Shown here one piece after another: positions 1 through 11,296 of a DNA stretch of 64,000 nt (positions are counted from its first letter, which is position 1; each line of letters opens with the position of its first letter). The notes beneath the pieces are model-generated. The model was not told where the DNA came from, made no database searches, and saw nothing but the letters and a program-made list of their open reading frames with translations. Both the position numbers and the translations under genes were made by a program. Source of the DNA: Cladorrhinum sp. PSN259 (Eukaryota; Ascomycota; Sordariomycetes; Sordariales; Podosporaceae); assembly GCA_033725935.1 (NCBI GenBank), contig MU867074.1, positions 641,511-705,510 on the forward strand, given 5' to 3'.

Positions 1-3000
1 CCTTGCCGCCAAAGCAGCGTCAACAGTTCCACCAACTCGACCATCGACACCGGCTTGCGAAGCCGTGAGCCATGTGTTGACGACAAGGCTTGTCCCAGCA
101 TCCAGCCGGTATGGTTGACCAGAAAGGTAAATATTATGAACAGCATTAAGTAGTGTTGTCGTCGAGACTTGGGACGATTGCTGCCCCGGGACTCGAGGTC
201 CTGGCTCTGAGGCCATTGAGTACATCGACATGCGGTTCGTCATGGTGCCGATGTGTTTGTTGCGGCGTCCCTAGAGGGACACAGCCAAGGGGTAATGTCG
301 TTCTGTTGGGTATGCCCAATCGGCGGTGCTGCCTGGTGGGATTATAACACAATAACAGCACTCTCTTCAGATGTAAGGTATCTGCAACAGTAACTGTGTC
401 TATCGAAGGACGGAGGGGTTCAAGCGAGTGTTTGTCGGACAAAGTTGGGTGTTTGTGGACTGGGCGCAATCGTCATCTGCAGGTTGGTCGCGGTGGGCAA
501 CGCGGTGGTGGATGGATACAGGCACTCAGCCTTTCGGGCCCCTTTTTCAACCACGGAAGCGCGCAAACTCGAGGCTTACAGATCCGACAAGACTCGACGT
601 CAACGAGAGAATTCAACGAGCGAAAGACAAGTAAACAAAAACCGCCAAAGCGAGTGAGGCGGACTGTGATTGTGGGAAAGAGAGAACAAGGGGGAGGAAA
701 AAGCGAATGTCCAGTAGCACACAAACACCCACAGCGAGCGTTGCAGTCAGTTGCAAAGCTTCTGTTGGAGCAGCATCGGGGGGTTGGTCTTGGGGGTGTT
801 TGTCCCAGAAAAGATCACCAGCGAGAAGAGTGGGGCTACGGAGGGCGACAGACACGGGTGCGCAGCCATACCAAGCGCACTCCCTGCCATGGTGGAGCGT
901 CGATGTGCATGATGTGCCGCCGAAAAATTCAAGGCCTTCCCGGTTCCTTGGTCGATCTGGGCTTGGAATGAGTGGCTCACCCCGGACAAAATGTGTAAAT
1001 GCAGAATACAACTCTCCTTTTTGGCTCCTCTTGCAACTACGGCGAGTATGCATCTGCTGAATCCTTCGATTCTCGTTCGCTGAAAATCGTATTGAGGTCC
1101 GTATTAAATTCGCTGGTCCCCAGTTGGAGCCACCATTGTCTCCGCAAGGAGCATCCACGATGGCGACGCCGATCGTGAATTGTGACTAGTAAAGTGGCCA
1201 TAAAAATTCTTGCTTCTTCTGTAGCAGTCGGCAGCAGTGCCGCGATGCAGGCCTAAAAAAAGGGTCGTCGGTTGCTGCCGGACATTCAATACGAGCCTTG
1301 CCATCGGGATCATGAGATGGCAGCTCTAAGTGGATGTAAAAGCACTGCAACTGCTCTCCCCACCACACCTAGATGACTTTGATTTACAATTGGAAACCTC
1401 CTTGGTGTCACGTAGCATAGACTCAAACTCGGAGCTGCCTGTCCTCCGCTGTTGCAAACTCTTGTCCCTTCCGAATGGGGTCAGTTGTCCATGGAAAATC
1501 AGCGCCGGGAAAGGAACCAGGAAGGCATGATGTGTTGTCACCCTAACCTCGAAAGCACGTCCAACATCCGTTCAAAATGTCAAAGCCAGTGTATTTCGAC
1601 ATCACTAGAGTCAGTGTCTTTGGTCTGATCTGGCAGAATAATTACAATTTGGATGAGCTGGTCGTCCATGTGCATATGATGCTTACTGTAATATGCATTC
1701 AGTCGAGATCGCACTCACCGTGCCACAGCCAACTCCCGCGGCTAGACAAGGGGGCTTCATCTTTTTTTAGTTGCTTTTTTGGTGTTGCCCCTCTCACAAT
1801 CTGGCTGACCCGCAAGCTTGAAATGATGCTCTCTGACCCCCTATTAAACGCAACTTGCTGACAATGCACTCGGCCTCCCTCAATACCAATTACGAAATGC
1901 TTCACGGCCATTTCTCAAGAAGTTTTTGCCTCGCTTCTCGGAGCACGGTCAGGCATGTCTCGGAGAAATTCTTTGAGACTGTGGATGGGGGAGACAGGAA
2001 CGGAGAAGACGCAATGGAATTCGCCATTTCCCATGGCTGGGTCCGTCTAATTCGACGTAATGATCTGAGCACCGTGCCTGGCGGAAAGTTTGAGTCAAAC
2101 AGGGCACAGATAATTTGATAGGAGCCAATTCATACAACATGTTTACACGCCATTTGCCCCTCTTCCCCGATTCCGCGCCTCGAATCCCACACATCCTTAC
2201 AAGTAGACATGGCACATGGCGTGGGCGGCTGGCACAGTGAACAATCGTCGAGAACCAACCATACCGATGCTTTATGTGAAAACCCCCGACTGTGTTGCGC
2301 GAACTCGAGGGGGGCGAAGCATGGCGATGCGCAGTACTCTGTATGTTTACGGGGAATTATTTGTGTACTGCATTGTTGCACCCGTTATGCCACAAACAGC
2401 CAGCCCTGGACCAACAGTTTGGAGAACCGAGAGACAGAGGAAACCCACCAGCAATATCAATGCGAGCTGACGGGAGTCCGCTTTGTGTGACCTGCGGATC
2501 TTGGACAGGCAAACTTGAATACCTAATCCTCATCAATGGCCAACGATCTGCTTCAGTGAGAGACATGCAGTAGCAGCACGGTTGCAAAAATGTGAGACGG
2601 TCGAGATGCAATTTGAAGAGCAGCACAGGCCAAGAAAAAGCGAGATCCGAAAATCCGTTAGATGCCCGCCGTGGCCGAATCTCTTGCTTGTTTCCCCTGA
2701 AAACGACCCGCTGCTCCGCCCACCCCCGGTGGAGTCGCCGCAGAGACAAGCCCCGGCTAATCGAGACTGCGAGCGCCTGATCCTGGCTCGCCCAGTTCTC
2801 AGGTTGCAGTGTTCTGGAAGAGAAGATCAAGAACTCATTCATGATGGTGTATGTGTACGTGCGGAAGGCTGGGAGTGGCCGGAAAAAAAGAGAGAGAGAA
2901 ACGAACGTTTCCAGGAATGGCGAATCCATATCTTGTTTATTTTGAATTGGAACCTGGAACTTCGAGCCAGGAACCCGCGCCGTGGAAAAGGGTCGCGTCA

Positions 3001-3587
3001 GGCCAATCAGATCCGCTGTGGTGGAGATCTCATAATTGAAAGTTGCGCTCTAGGTTCGTCTGGGCTACCGTACCACCTCCCAATTCGAAAAAATGCAGGC
3101 GACTCCCTTTTTTCTGAGGACGCAGTTGACAGGCCAGCCGAGCTAGCGCCTTTTGCTGCCCCCTCTGTCTGTTCCATCTTCCAAGCAGTTCCAGTTCCAG
3201 TTGCTGCATCTTGCACTTGACTTGCAGTAAAGCCGTGTGGGAATTGCAAACCGCACCCAGGTCTCCAACCGAACCAAACCTAAACCTTGGATCTGCTCCA
3301 GCATCGCCAGGCCTCTCTCTCCCTCTCTTACTACTACACTCGTTTTAAACTTATTTACTTTTGCAGTACATGACGTTCGTTTTGGTTTGACTACCTGTAT
3401 CCCATCAACATTAATTTCTAGCGTGCTGTTGTCGGACCAGTCGGTTCCAAAGGTTGTCAAAACAAGGGGCTGCTGCACAGAGAAAGACGCAAAACAGACG
3501 CCCTTGACCACACCACCCACGACGCGCCTCCCTCACTCTAGACTTTGATCTCGTGAACGGCCAACTGCTGCTGGCAGTGCCGTCGTC
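1..3587. other. Gene-free upstream region and leader of the chitin synthase gene
   Basis: No reading frame here looks like a conserved protein; those present are short, overlap on both strands and lack domain motifs. The last few hundred bases are pyrimidine-rich (for example around 3300-3350) and probably hold the transcription start and 5' leader. In several filamentous ascomycetes a class VII chitin synthase lies head-to-head with the class V gene. If so here, its start would be near or beyond the left edge, but I could not recognise it. Confidence 0.6.
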
Positions 3588-6500
3588 ATGACGCTCAATA
3601 TCCCGCCGATGGGCGGGAACGGCGGCGGAGGGGCTCACACTCAACCTTCGCTGCCCTCGCTGCCAGCCCATCTTCAGTCCGACACACACATCACGGCACA
3701 TCTCGCCAGCCGCTTCCATGTCTCGATCCCAACCGCTCGCCTTTCGTCGCATGCCCTCGTCTGCCTCAACACTTACACAAGTTCGACAAAGGGGGATGGC
3801 TCCAGGGACTCTTGCGCCATGTCGGCCGCTGAGGATATGGCCGAGAGGGCATACATCCGCCTCGGACACCGATCAGAAAACCAGGCAATTCTCTTCCTGT
3901 ACAGAGCCCCCAACCCCTGAGCGCACAGAAGTGAGTCTCTAACTGAACTGTTACAGTGGTGAATCTGGCTCCGGAAAGACAACAATTCGTTCCCACGTCT
4001 TAACCGCCCTCCTGAACCGGTCCAACACTCCTTTCTCGAAAAAGGTGTCGCACGGTGCATACATTTTTGACTCCCTTACAACCACCAAGACAGCTACAAC
4101 ACCAACCGCCTCCAAGGCTGGTCTCTTTTACGAACTTCAGTATGACACGGCGTCGACTACCACTCCGGTTTTGATCGGTGCCAAGTTGCTGGATCATCGG
4201 TTGGAACGGAGCAGGATAACAGATGTTCCAACAGGTGAGCGTAACTTCCACGTCTTGTACTACCTTCTTGCCGGTACGAGCAACGCCGAAAAGGTGCACT
4301 TGGGGATTGAAGATGTCGGCGGACAGGTTCAAAGATGGAAGTATCTGGGACACCCAACGCAGCTGAAGGTTGGCATCAACGACAAGGAAGGATTCCGTCT
4401 ATTCAAGGAAGGTCTCCGCGCTCTCGAGATCCCACGGAGCGAAATCGCCGAAATCTGCCAGATCCTGGCTTGCGTTCTGCACATTGGGCAGTTAGAGTTC
4501 GAGACGACCTCTAGTACGCTCGCAACCGGTGATGACAGTGGCGGTTTCTCCCACGAAGGTGGCCAGACGAACACCACGGTCAAGAACAAGGATGTCTTGG
4601 GTATTATCGCTGCGTTTCTTGGAGTTGCTGCCCCTGACCTACAGACAACGCTGGGATACAAGACAAAGATGATCCACAAGGAGAGAGTTACGGTGCTGCT
4701 CGACCCAACTGGTGCCAGGAGCAATGCGAACGAATTGGCGCGCACTCTCTACTCCCTTTTGGTGGCACACCTTATCGAGAAAATCAACATTAACCTTTGC
4801 GCGGATGAGGATTCCATCGTCAACACCGTCTCCATCGTGGATTTTCCTGGCTTCCAGCAAGTCTCTACAACAGGTTCGACGCTTGATCAAATCCTGACCA
4901 ACGCTGCCAATGAGGCCTTGTACAACTTGACGCTCCAGAACTTCTTCGATCGCAAGGGCGAGATGCTCGAGACTGAAGAAGTAGTGGTTCCTGCCACCAC
5001 CTACTTTGATAATTCAGATGCTGTCAAGGGATTACTCAAGTCTGGAAATGGCTTGCTTAGCATTCTTGATGATCAAACCCGGCGTCATCGCACCGATATG
5101 CAGCTGCTCGAGAGCTTGAGGAAGCGATTCGAGGGTAAGAACCCTGCCATTCAGGTTGGGGCCGCGACAGCCAAGCTTCCCGGTAGCAATTTCTACACCG
5201 AAAACACCGCTGCCACCTTCACCGTCAAGCACTTTGCCGGCGAGGTCGACTATCCCGTCAAGGGCTTGGTTGAGGAAAATGGCGAAGTAATTTCGGGTGA
5301 CCTCATGAATTTGATCAACGGCAGCAAGAGCGACTTCGTTCAGCGTCTTTTTGGTCAGGAGGCATTGCAGACTGTGGTGCATCCAAAGGAAAAGACTACT
5401 GTCATGCAAGCTTCGGTTAGCTCGAGGCCTATGCGTGCGCCCAGCGTCATGTCAAAACATGGGCGCTCCTCCGCCGCTCGCGATGCCGCCCGTGCTCGTG
5501 CTGCTGCCGCAAACGAGAGGAATGCAGCAGAGGCACTGGGAAGCGACGTGGCAGAAGGGAGGCCATCAAGCAGTAGCACACGTTCCTCTGAACAGGGGGC
5601 CTCGGGTCAGTTCTTGGGTGCGCTGGAGAACGTGACGCGTGCTCTCAGTATGCCGGGAACCAATTGCTATTTTGTGTTCTGCCTCAAGCCCAACGACCGA
5701 CGCATTGCAAATCAATTTGACAGCAAGTGCGTGAGGGCACAGGTGCAGACGTTCGGCATTGCTGAAATAAGTCAGCGGTTGCGATCTGCTGATTTCAGCC
5801 TGTTCCTGCCCTTTGGCGAGTTCTTGGGTCTTGCGGACTCTGAAACTGTCTTGGTCGGCAGCGAGCGTGAAAAAGTTGAAATTGTTGTCGAGGAGAAGCG
5901 ATGGCCGAGCAACGAGGTTGCCATTGGCTCAACTGGTGTCTTCCTCAGCGAGAGGTGTTGGATGGAGATCGCGCAGCTGGGAGAAAACTTCTCTCAGTCC
6001 GGCCGGTATGGTGTACCTTCGGATATGGGAGATGGCCACTCCACGCCGGCCGATCCGTTTGGTGTATCCAAGGAGCGCCTGCTCATGTCTGGAGGTGTTA
6101 CCCCTGGAAGCGACAAGAAGGCCGGCTACTTTGGTAGCAACGACATTGACAATCGCTCCGATGCCGGAACGGCCTTTGGGGGTGGTGATATGTTCAAGAA
6201 CCTCGACACTCGAGAACAAATGGCAGAGCGCGGCAACGAAAAGGACATGGTTGAAGTTGAGGAGTACAAGGATAGTCCTAGTCGTAAGCGCTGGGTCTTC
6301 CTGACCTACCTGCTGACATGGTTCATCCCCGACCTTCTCATCAAGCACCTCGGACGCATGCCGCGCAAGGATGTGCGCATAGCATGGCGGGAGAAGGTGG
6401 CTATCAACATGATTATTTGGTTCAGTTGCTTGGTGGCGGCCTTCTTCATTGTCGGTTTCCCAATGCTCATCTGCCCCCGCCAACACGTCTACAGCACCGA

Positions 6501-9308
6501 GGAGCTGTCGTCGTTTGATGGCAAGGATGGCAATCCCGCTTATGCCGCCATCCGTGGCCAAGTCTTTGATATCGGCAAATTTGCTTCGCGTCACCCCATT
6601 GATTACCTTGACAAGAAGCTGATAAGGAACTACGGTGGACTGGATATCAGCAATCTCTTCCCTATCCAAGTGTCCGCAATGTGCCAAGGCAAAGACGGGG
6701 AGGTCAGTAAATCCGTTCTGCTCTCCTACAAGGACAATAATGTTACGGGCGCCAAGATTCCTCCCAGGGACGATGTTGTTGCAACCTATCACGACTTCCG
6801 CCACTTCACCAATGATAGCAGGCCGGATTGGTTCTCACAGCAGATGAAGAAGATGCGGTCCAACTACAAGGTCGGCAACATCGGGTACTCGGCTCAGTAT
6901 GTCCGCACGCTCGCCAACAAGGGCCGTGCCATTGCCATTCTGAACAATCGGGTGTATGATTTGACCGAGTACACCAAAGGTGGCCGACTTCAGAAAAATC
7001 CTCCCGGCGAACCTGAGCCAGAGGACCCGCTGGCTACTGATTACATGCATCAGACAGTCGTCCAACTCTTTCAAGAAAAGTCTGGTGATGATGTTACCAA
7101 GATCTGGGAGACCCTGGACCTGGGTGACAATTCGGCAGTCGTGATGTCTCAAATGCAACTCTGCCTGGACAATCTCTTCTATATTGCCGACGTTGACACT
7201 CGTAGCTCGGCACAGTGCAAGTTCTCCGAGTACCTTGTGTTATCAATCTCAATTCTTTTGGCAAGCGTGATCGCTTTCAAGTTCTTTGCCGCTCTTCAGT
7301 TCGGAAGCAAGAACATGCCCGAAAACCTGGATAAATTTGTCATGTGTCAAATTCCGGCCTATACCGAAGACGAGGAGTCGCTTCGTCGTGCCATCGATTC
7401 GGCGGCTCGCATGCGCTATGACGACAAGCGTAAACTGCTTATCGTTGTGTGCGACGGCATGATTATTGGTCAAGGCAACGACAGGCCTACTCCTCGTATT
7501 GTGCTCGATATTCTGGGTGTTTCGGAAACCGTCGACCCTGAGCCCCTGAGCTTTGAGTCGTTGGGCGAGGGTCTCAAGCAACACAACATGGGCAAGGTTT
7601 ACTCTGGTCTATACGAAGTTCAGGGACATATTGTGCCTTTCCTGGTCATCGTCAAGGTTGGCAAGCCATCTGAGGTCTCGCGTCCTGGTAACCGTGGCAA
7701 GCGTGATTCGCAGATGATCATGATGCGCTTCCTCAACCGTGTGCACTACAACCTTGCCATGAGTCCACTTGAACTCGAGATGTACCACCAAATCCGCAAC
7801 ATCATTGGTGTTAACCCGACCTTTTACGAATACCTATTGCAGATCGATGCAGACACGGTTGTTGCCCCTGATTCGGCTACTCGCATGGTGTCGGCCTTCC
7901 TTGACGATACACGCCTCATCGCCGTGTGCGGTGAAACGGCTTTGACCAACGCCAAAGCTTCATTTGTCACCATGATTCAGGTCTACGAATACTACATTTC
8001 CCACAACTTGTCAAAGGCGTTCGAGTCTTTGTTCGGCTCCGTTACCTGTTTGCCCGGTTGTTTCTCCATGTACCGCATCCGCGCCGCTGAGAACGGCAAG
8101 CCATTGTTCGTCAGCAAAGAAATCATCGAAGGCTACTCTACGATTCGTGTCGATACGCTACACATGAAGAATCTGTTGCATCTTGGTGAGGATCGTTATC
8201 TGACGACTCTTCTTCTCAAGTTCCACTCCAAGTACAAGACCAAGTACATCTTTGATGCGCACGCTTGGACCATTGCTCCCGACTCCTGGGGCGTTTTCCT
8301 CTCGCAGCGCCGTCGCTGGATCAACTCGACTGTCCACAATCTGATGGAGCTTATCCCCATGAATCAACTTTGCGGTTTCTGCTGCTTCAGTATGCGCTTT
8401 ATCGTGTTTGTCGACCTCATGTCTACGATTGTTCAGCCTGTCACCATTGCCTACATTGTATACCTTATCGTCATGGTGGTGCAGAAGTCGACCGTCATCC
8501 CAATTACGGCCTTCGTTCTACTTGGTGCGATTTACGGTCTTCAGGCTATTATTTTCATCTTGCGTCGCAAGTGGGAAATGATTGGTTGGATGATTCTTTA
8601 TGTTTTGGCTGTTCCCGTCTTCAGTTTTGGTCTGCCGCTGTATTCATTCTGGCACATGGACGATTTCAACTGGGGTAACACTCGTGTCGTTGCCGGCGAA
8701 TCTGGCAAGAAGGTCCTCATTTCGGACGAGGGCAAGTTTGACCCTGCCTCGATCCCCCGCAAGAAGTGGGAAGAGTACCAGGCCGAGTTGTGGGAGGCCC
8801 AAACCTCTCGCGACGATGCCCGCTCGGAGATTTCTGGCTTCTCATACGCCACCAAGCCTAATGTTGCTGTGTCCGAGTATGGCTATACTCCCTCGCGGCC
8901 TGCCAGCACCACTGGCTACCCCATGATGCCCAGTGCTCAGAACAGGATGTCGCTGGCCGCCAGTGACATGTTGATGGCTGGTAACCGCCAGAGCCAGTTC
9001 GGTGGCAGCCAGTTCATGACGCAGACGCCGAGTCAACAGGAGCTGGAGATGACGAACCTGGCTGGCATGCCTAGCGATGATGCGCTGTTGGCGGAGATTC
9101 GTGATATTCTCCGGACGGCTGATCTGATGACCGTTACGAAGAAGGCGATCAAGCAGGAGCTTGAGCGTAGATTTGGCGTACCACTTGATTCGAGAAGAGC
9201 GTATATCAACTCTGGTGAGTTTTAATTTCCTCTGTTTCTTCAACTAATGGATAATGGCTAACCTGTCGAATAATAGCTACCGAGGCCATTTTGTCAGGAC
9301 AACTCTAA
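3588..9308 (+). CDS. chs-5: Class V chitin synthase with myosin motor-like domain
   Basis: Plasma-membrane enzyme that polymerises UDP-GlcNAc into chitin at hyphal tips and septa. Exons 3588-3898, 3957-9214 and 9277-9308 give 1866 aa, the usual length for class V (CsmA). The N-terminal myosin-like motor begins after a conserved leader (LPSLPAHLQSDTHITAHLAS). Its P-loop GESGSGKT (residues 105-112) is rebuilt across intron 1 (CT|T codon). A cytochrome b5-like region and two membrane segments follow (around nt 6410-6475 and 7235-7300). The family-2 glycosyltransferase core has DADTVV (about nt 7847), EDRYLTTLLL and QRRRW (about residue 1554), then more membrane segments and a C-terminal DEK_C domain. 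The last intron is certain because splicing restores the family ending ATEAILSGQL. The intact P-loop argues for class V rather than VII. The ATG at 3588 fits the conserved N-terminus. Confidence 0.97.
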
Positions 9309-10100
9309 ACACTAATCTAATGCTTTAGCATATGTGATGTTGCCATGTTTTAATTACAACAGGGTTCTCATCTGGGGGAAGGGATTTTTTTTACACTTAC
9401 GGGATTTTCTTGTATAAGGAGAAGGGAGGTTTAGAAAAGACTGTCTGCTTTTTTTCTTTACTTTTTTGGACATTCATCGCACGCACACACACGCAATTCA
9501 TAGCATTGCTATTTCCTTTTTTTCCCCCTCCTTTTTTCATTAACGCCGAACATTGCCGAGATCATCGCTACAAATCACATGAAAGCCGTCATCACTTTCT
9601 GATTTTCCTTGTGATAATTTTGTTTATTAGGGGTTTGGTCATTGTATTCTTTTGTTGGATATATCTATTTTGGAGAGTATGATGAGGAGCAAGTTGTTAC
9701 TGTTCGGTTACATTTCTTGAACTCATTCAATGTATACAATTAATGCGGAGAAGAAGATATATTCTTAAAGAATGATGAAAGTTGTCTTGTGTTTCTGAAA
9801 TTGGTGTGTGGCCTTCCTTGACAGGAAGGGTTTCAGTGAGCTTATGTGGTGAACATGATAAGAAATTGAGAGAACTCCCACCACGACATAACGAGTTCTC
9901 CTCTCCTATCAACCGCACTGATTTGCGTCAAGTCGTCGTCGGACAAGGAAACCTGAATTGGGATCTCCTTCTTTTTCTAAAGAAAACCCGGGGAGGGAGG
10001 GGCATCAATTGCAGAGGTTTGAGCGGAGGGGCGGCAAAAAGCATAGTTCAAGTGTCTTTCTTCCGGAAAGCAGGGAGAAACACTAAAAAGTTTAAAGCTT
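9309..10100. other. 3' region of chitin synthase; AT-rich, no gene seen
   Basis: This interval holds the chitin synthase 3' untranslated region and AT-rich, T-tract-rich DNA. No coding potential is evident. Confidence 0.5.
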
Positions 10101-10219
10101 GACAAGAGTGGGATTCGAACCCACGCCCTTTCGGACCACGGAATCTAACTTTAGGGAGAAGATGTTGATTAAGGGTATTAACCTTAACGTGGCGCCTTAG
10201 ACCGCTCGGCCATCTTGCC
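10101..10219 (-). tRNA. tRNA-Leu (anticodon AAG) with intron
   Basis: Read on the minus strand, the acceptor arms GGCAAGA / TCTTGTC pair fully with one G-U. The D-arm is the type seen in Leu tRNAs (TGGCCGAGCGGTCTAAGGC). The anticodon stem CCACG/CGTGG encloses TTAAGG, so the anticodon is AAG (genomic 10183-10185). A long variable arm and a T-arm with GTTCGAATC make it a class II tRNA. An intron of about 40 nt (roughly 10142-10181) sits one base 3' of the anticodon, the normal place for nuclear tRNA introns. The 3' CCA is not encoded, as expected in eukaryotes. The exact intron edges may be off by a base. Confidence 0.95.
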
Positions 10220-10421
10220 TTGTGTATTGCTTTGTTGAGGTCTTGTGTCTGCGTCGAGGATCAAGTGCAGAGGTCGTTCATTGGGTGCAAGCGCGCAGCT
10301 TTTTTCGACGACTACGGGTGTTCAAAAATCTGTTTCGCTCCGCTCGTTTGATTGAATGGCTGAATCGATTGAAATTGCGAGGATGGAGAGATCTCATTTC
10401 GCCAATAGTAGCGTCAGATTC

Positions 10422-10442
10422 GTGTGTGTGTGTGTGTGTGTG
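10422..10442. repeat. (GT)n microsatellite
   Basis: Uninterrupted GT dinucleotide repeat of 21 nt in intergenic DNA. Confidence 0.9.
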
Positions 10443-11018
10443 CTGGGTTTGGTTGAGGCGGCCGTTGTGCTGACGTCGAACCGTGGAAGAGTCGAGGATG
10501 GTTCCCGTGGAGTCGTCAACCGCAATCAACTGTGGTTTGTGTGGGGATTGCTTGAACTGGGTTTTGGTTTTTCTCTGCCAAACGGTCGGTATAATAGTTC
10601 GATAGCCATTTCAAACCTGATCAATCGTGTAAGTCAGAAAGTTGGCTGGTTGAGAATTAGATGTGGAAAGAAGAGATACTGATGGTCACCAGTTGATCTT
10701 CTCAAGAACGCACCCTTTTCGTAGTTTATGGTCCAAGTAGATAGGAAATGATTCGTCTCTGATCTGGCTGAGCGCAATTACCTGTAGCTTGTTCTCATGG
10801 TAGCTGCCAGATTTGTTGGTGTTGTGGTCGATCTATCACACGAAGCGTATGCACAGTAAACTGAGAATTTGTATTAAGCACAAACCAAATGGGCAAAAAA
10901 AAAAAATTAATTTTTTTTGAAATCAAACTTAAACTGACTATGAGAGGAAACTCATTGCAATTTTGTTAGGTAACCCCTTAAAAACCAAGCAAAAGCTCTT
11001 GATGTCTGCTTCTCCAAA

Positions 11019-11034
11019 TTTTTTTTTTTTTTTT
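11019..11034. repeat. T16 homopolymer
   Basis: Run of 16 T on the plus strand in the interval 3' of egt1. Confidence 0.85.
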
Positions 11035-11296
11035 GGGTAAACACGCTCGTCAGGTGAGCTCGTGAGCCCCTGGGCCACCCTTTTCCCCCAACCGCAGTCA
11101 AAACGAAGGAAAATGAGAGAGAAGTGAGGAGAGATTTTTTAACCATGCCAAAATTTTAGCATGAGCTAAGAAGAAAAATATCGATAAATATTAGTTTGAC
11201 CGTACCGTGTGCCGGATCCCACTTGCGAGAGGATGTTGATAAAAACCAAGATAGAGATAGAGATCCAAAGAGCGAATTAAGTGTGGCCAGTTTGGC

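Larger units (their letters stand above)
10220..11296. other. Intergenic, low-complexity rich
   Basis: No gene is seen. The interval contains a (GT)n run at 10422-10442, an A/T block near 10897-10917 and a T16 run at 11019-11034. It separates the tRNA from the 3' end of egt1. Confidence 0.5.

Noticed and set aside
2357..2929. 190-codon minus-strand frame upstream of the chitin synthase
   Set aside because: No domain motif, no plausible initiation context, and overlapping frames of similar length on the other strand.
2582..3220. 212-codon plus-strand frame in the chitin synthase leader region
   Set aside because: Composition is not protein-like and no family motif is visible.
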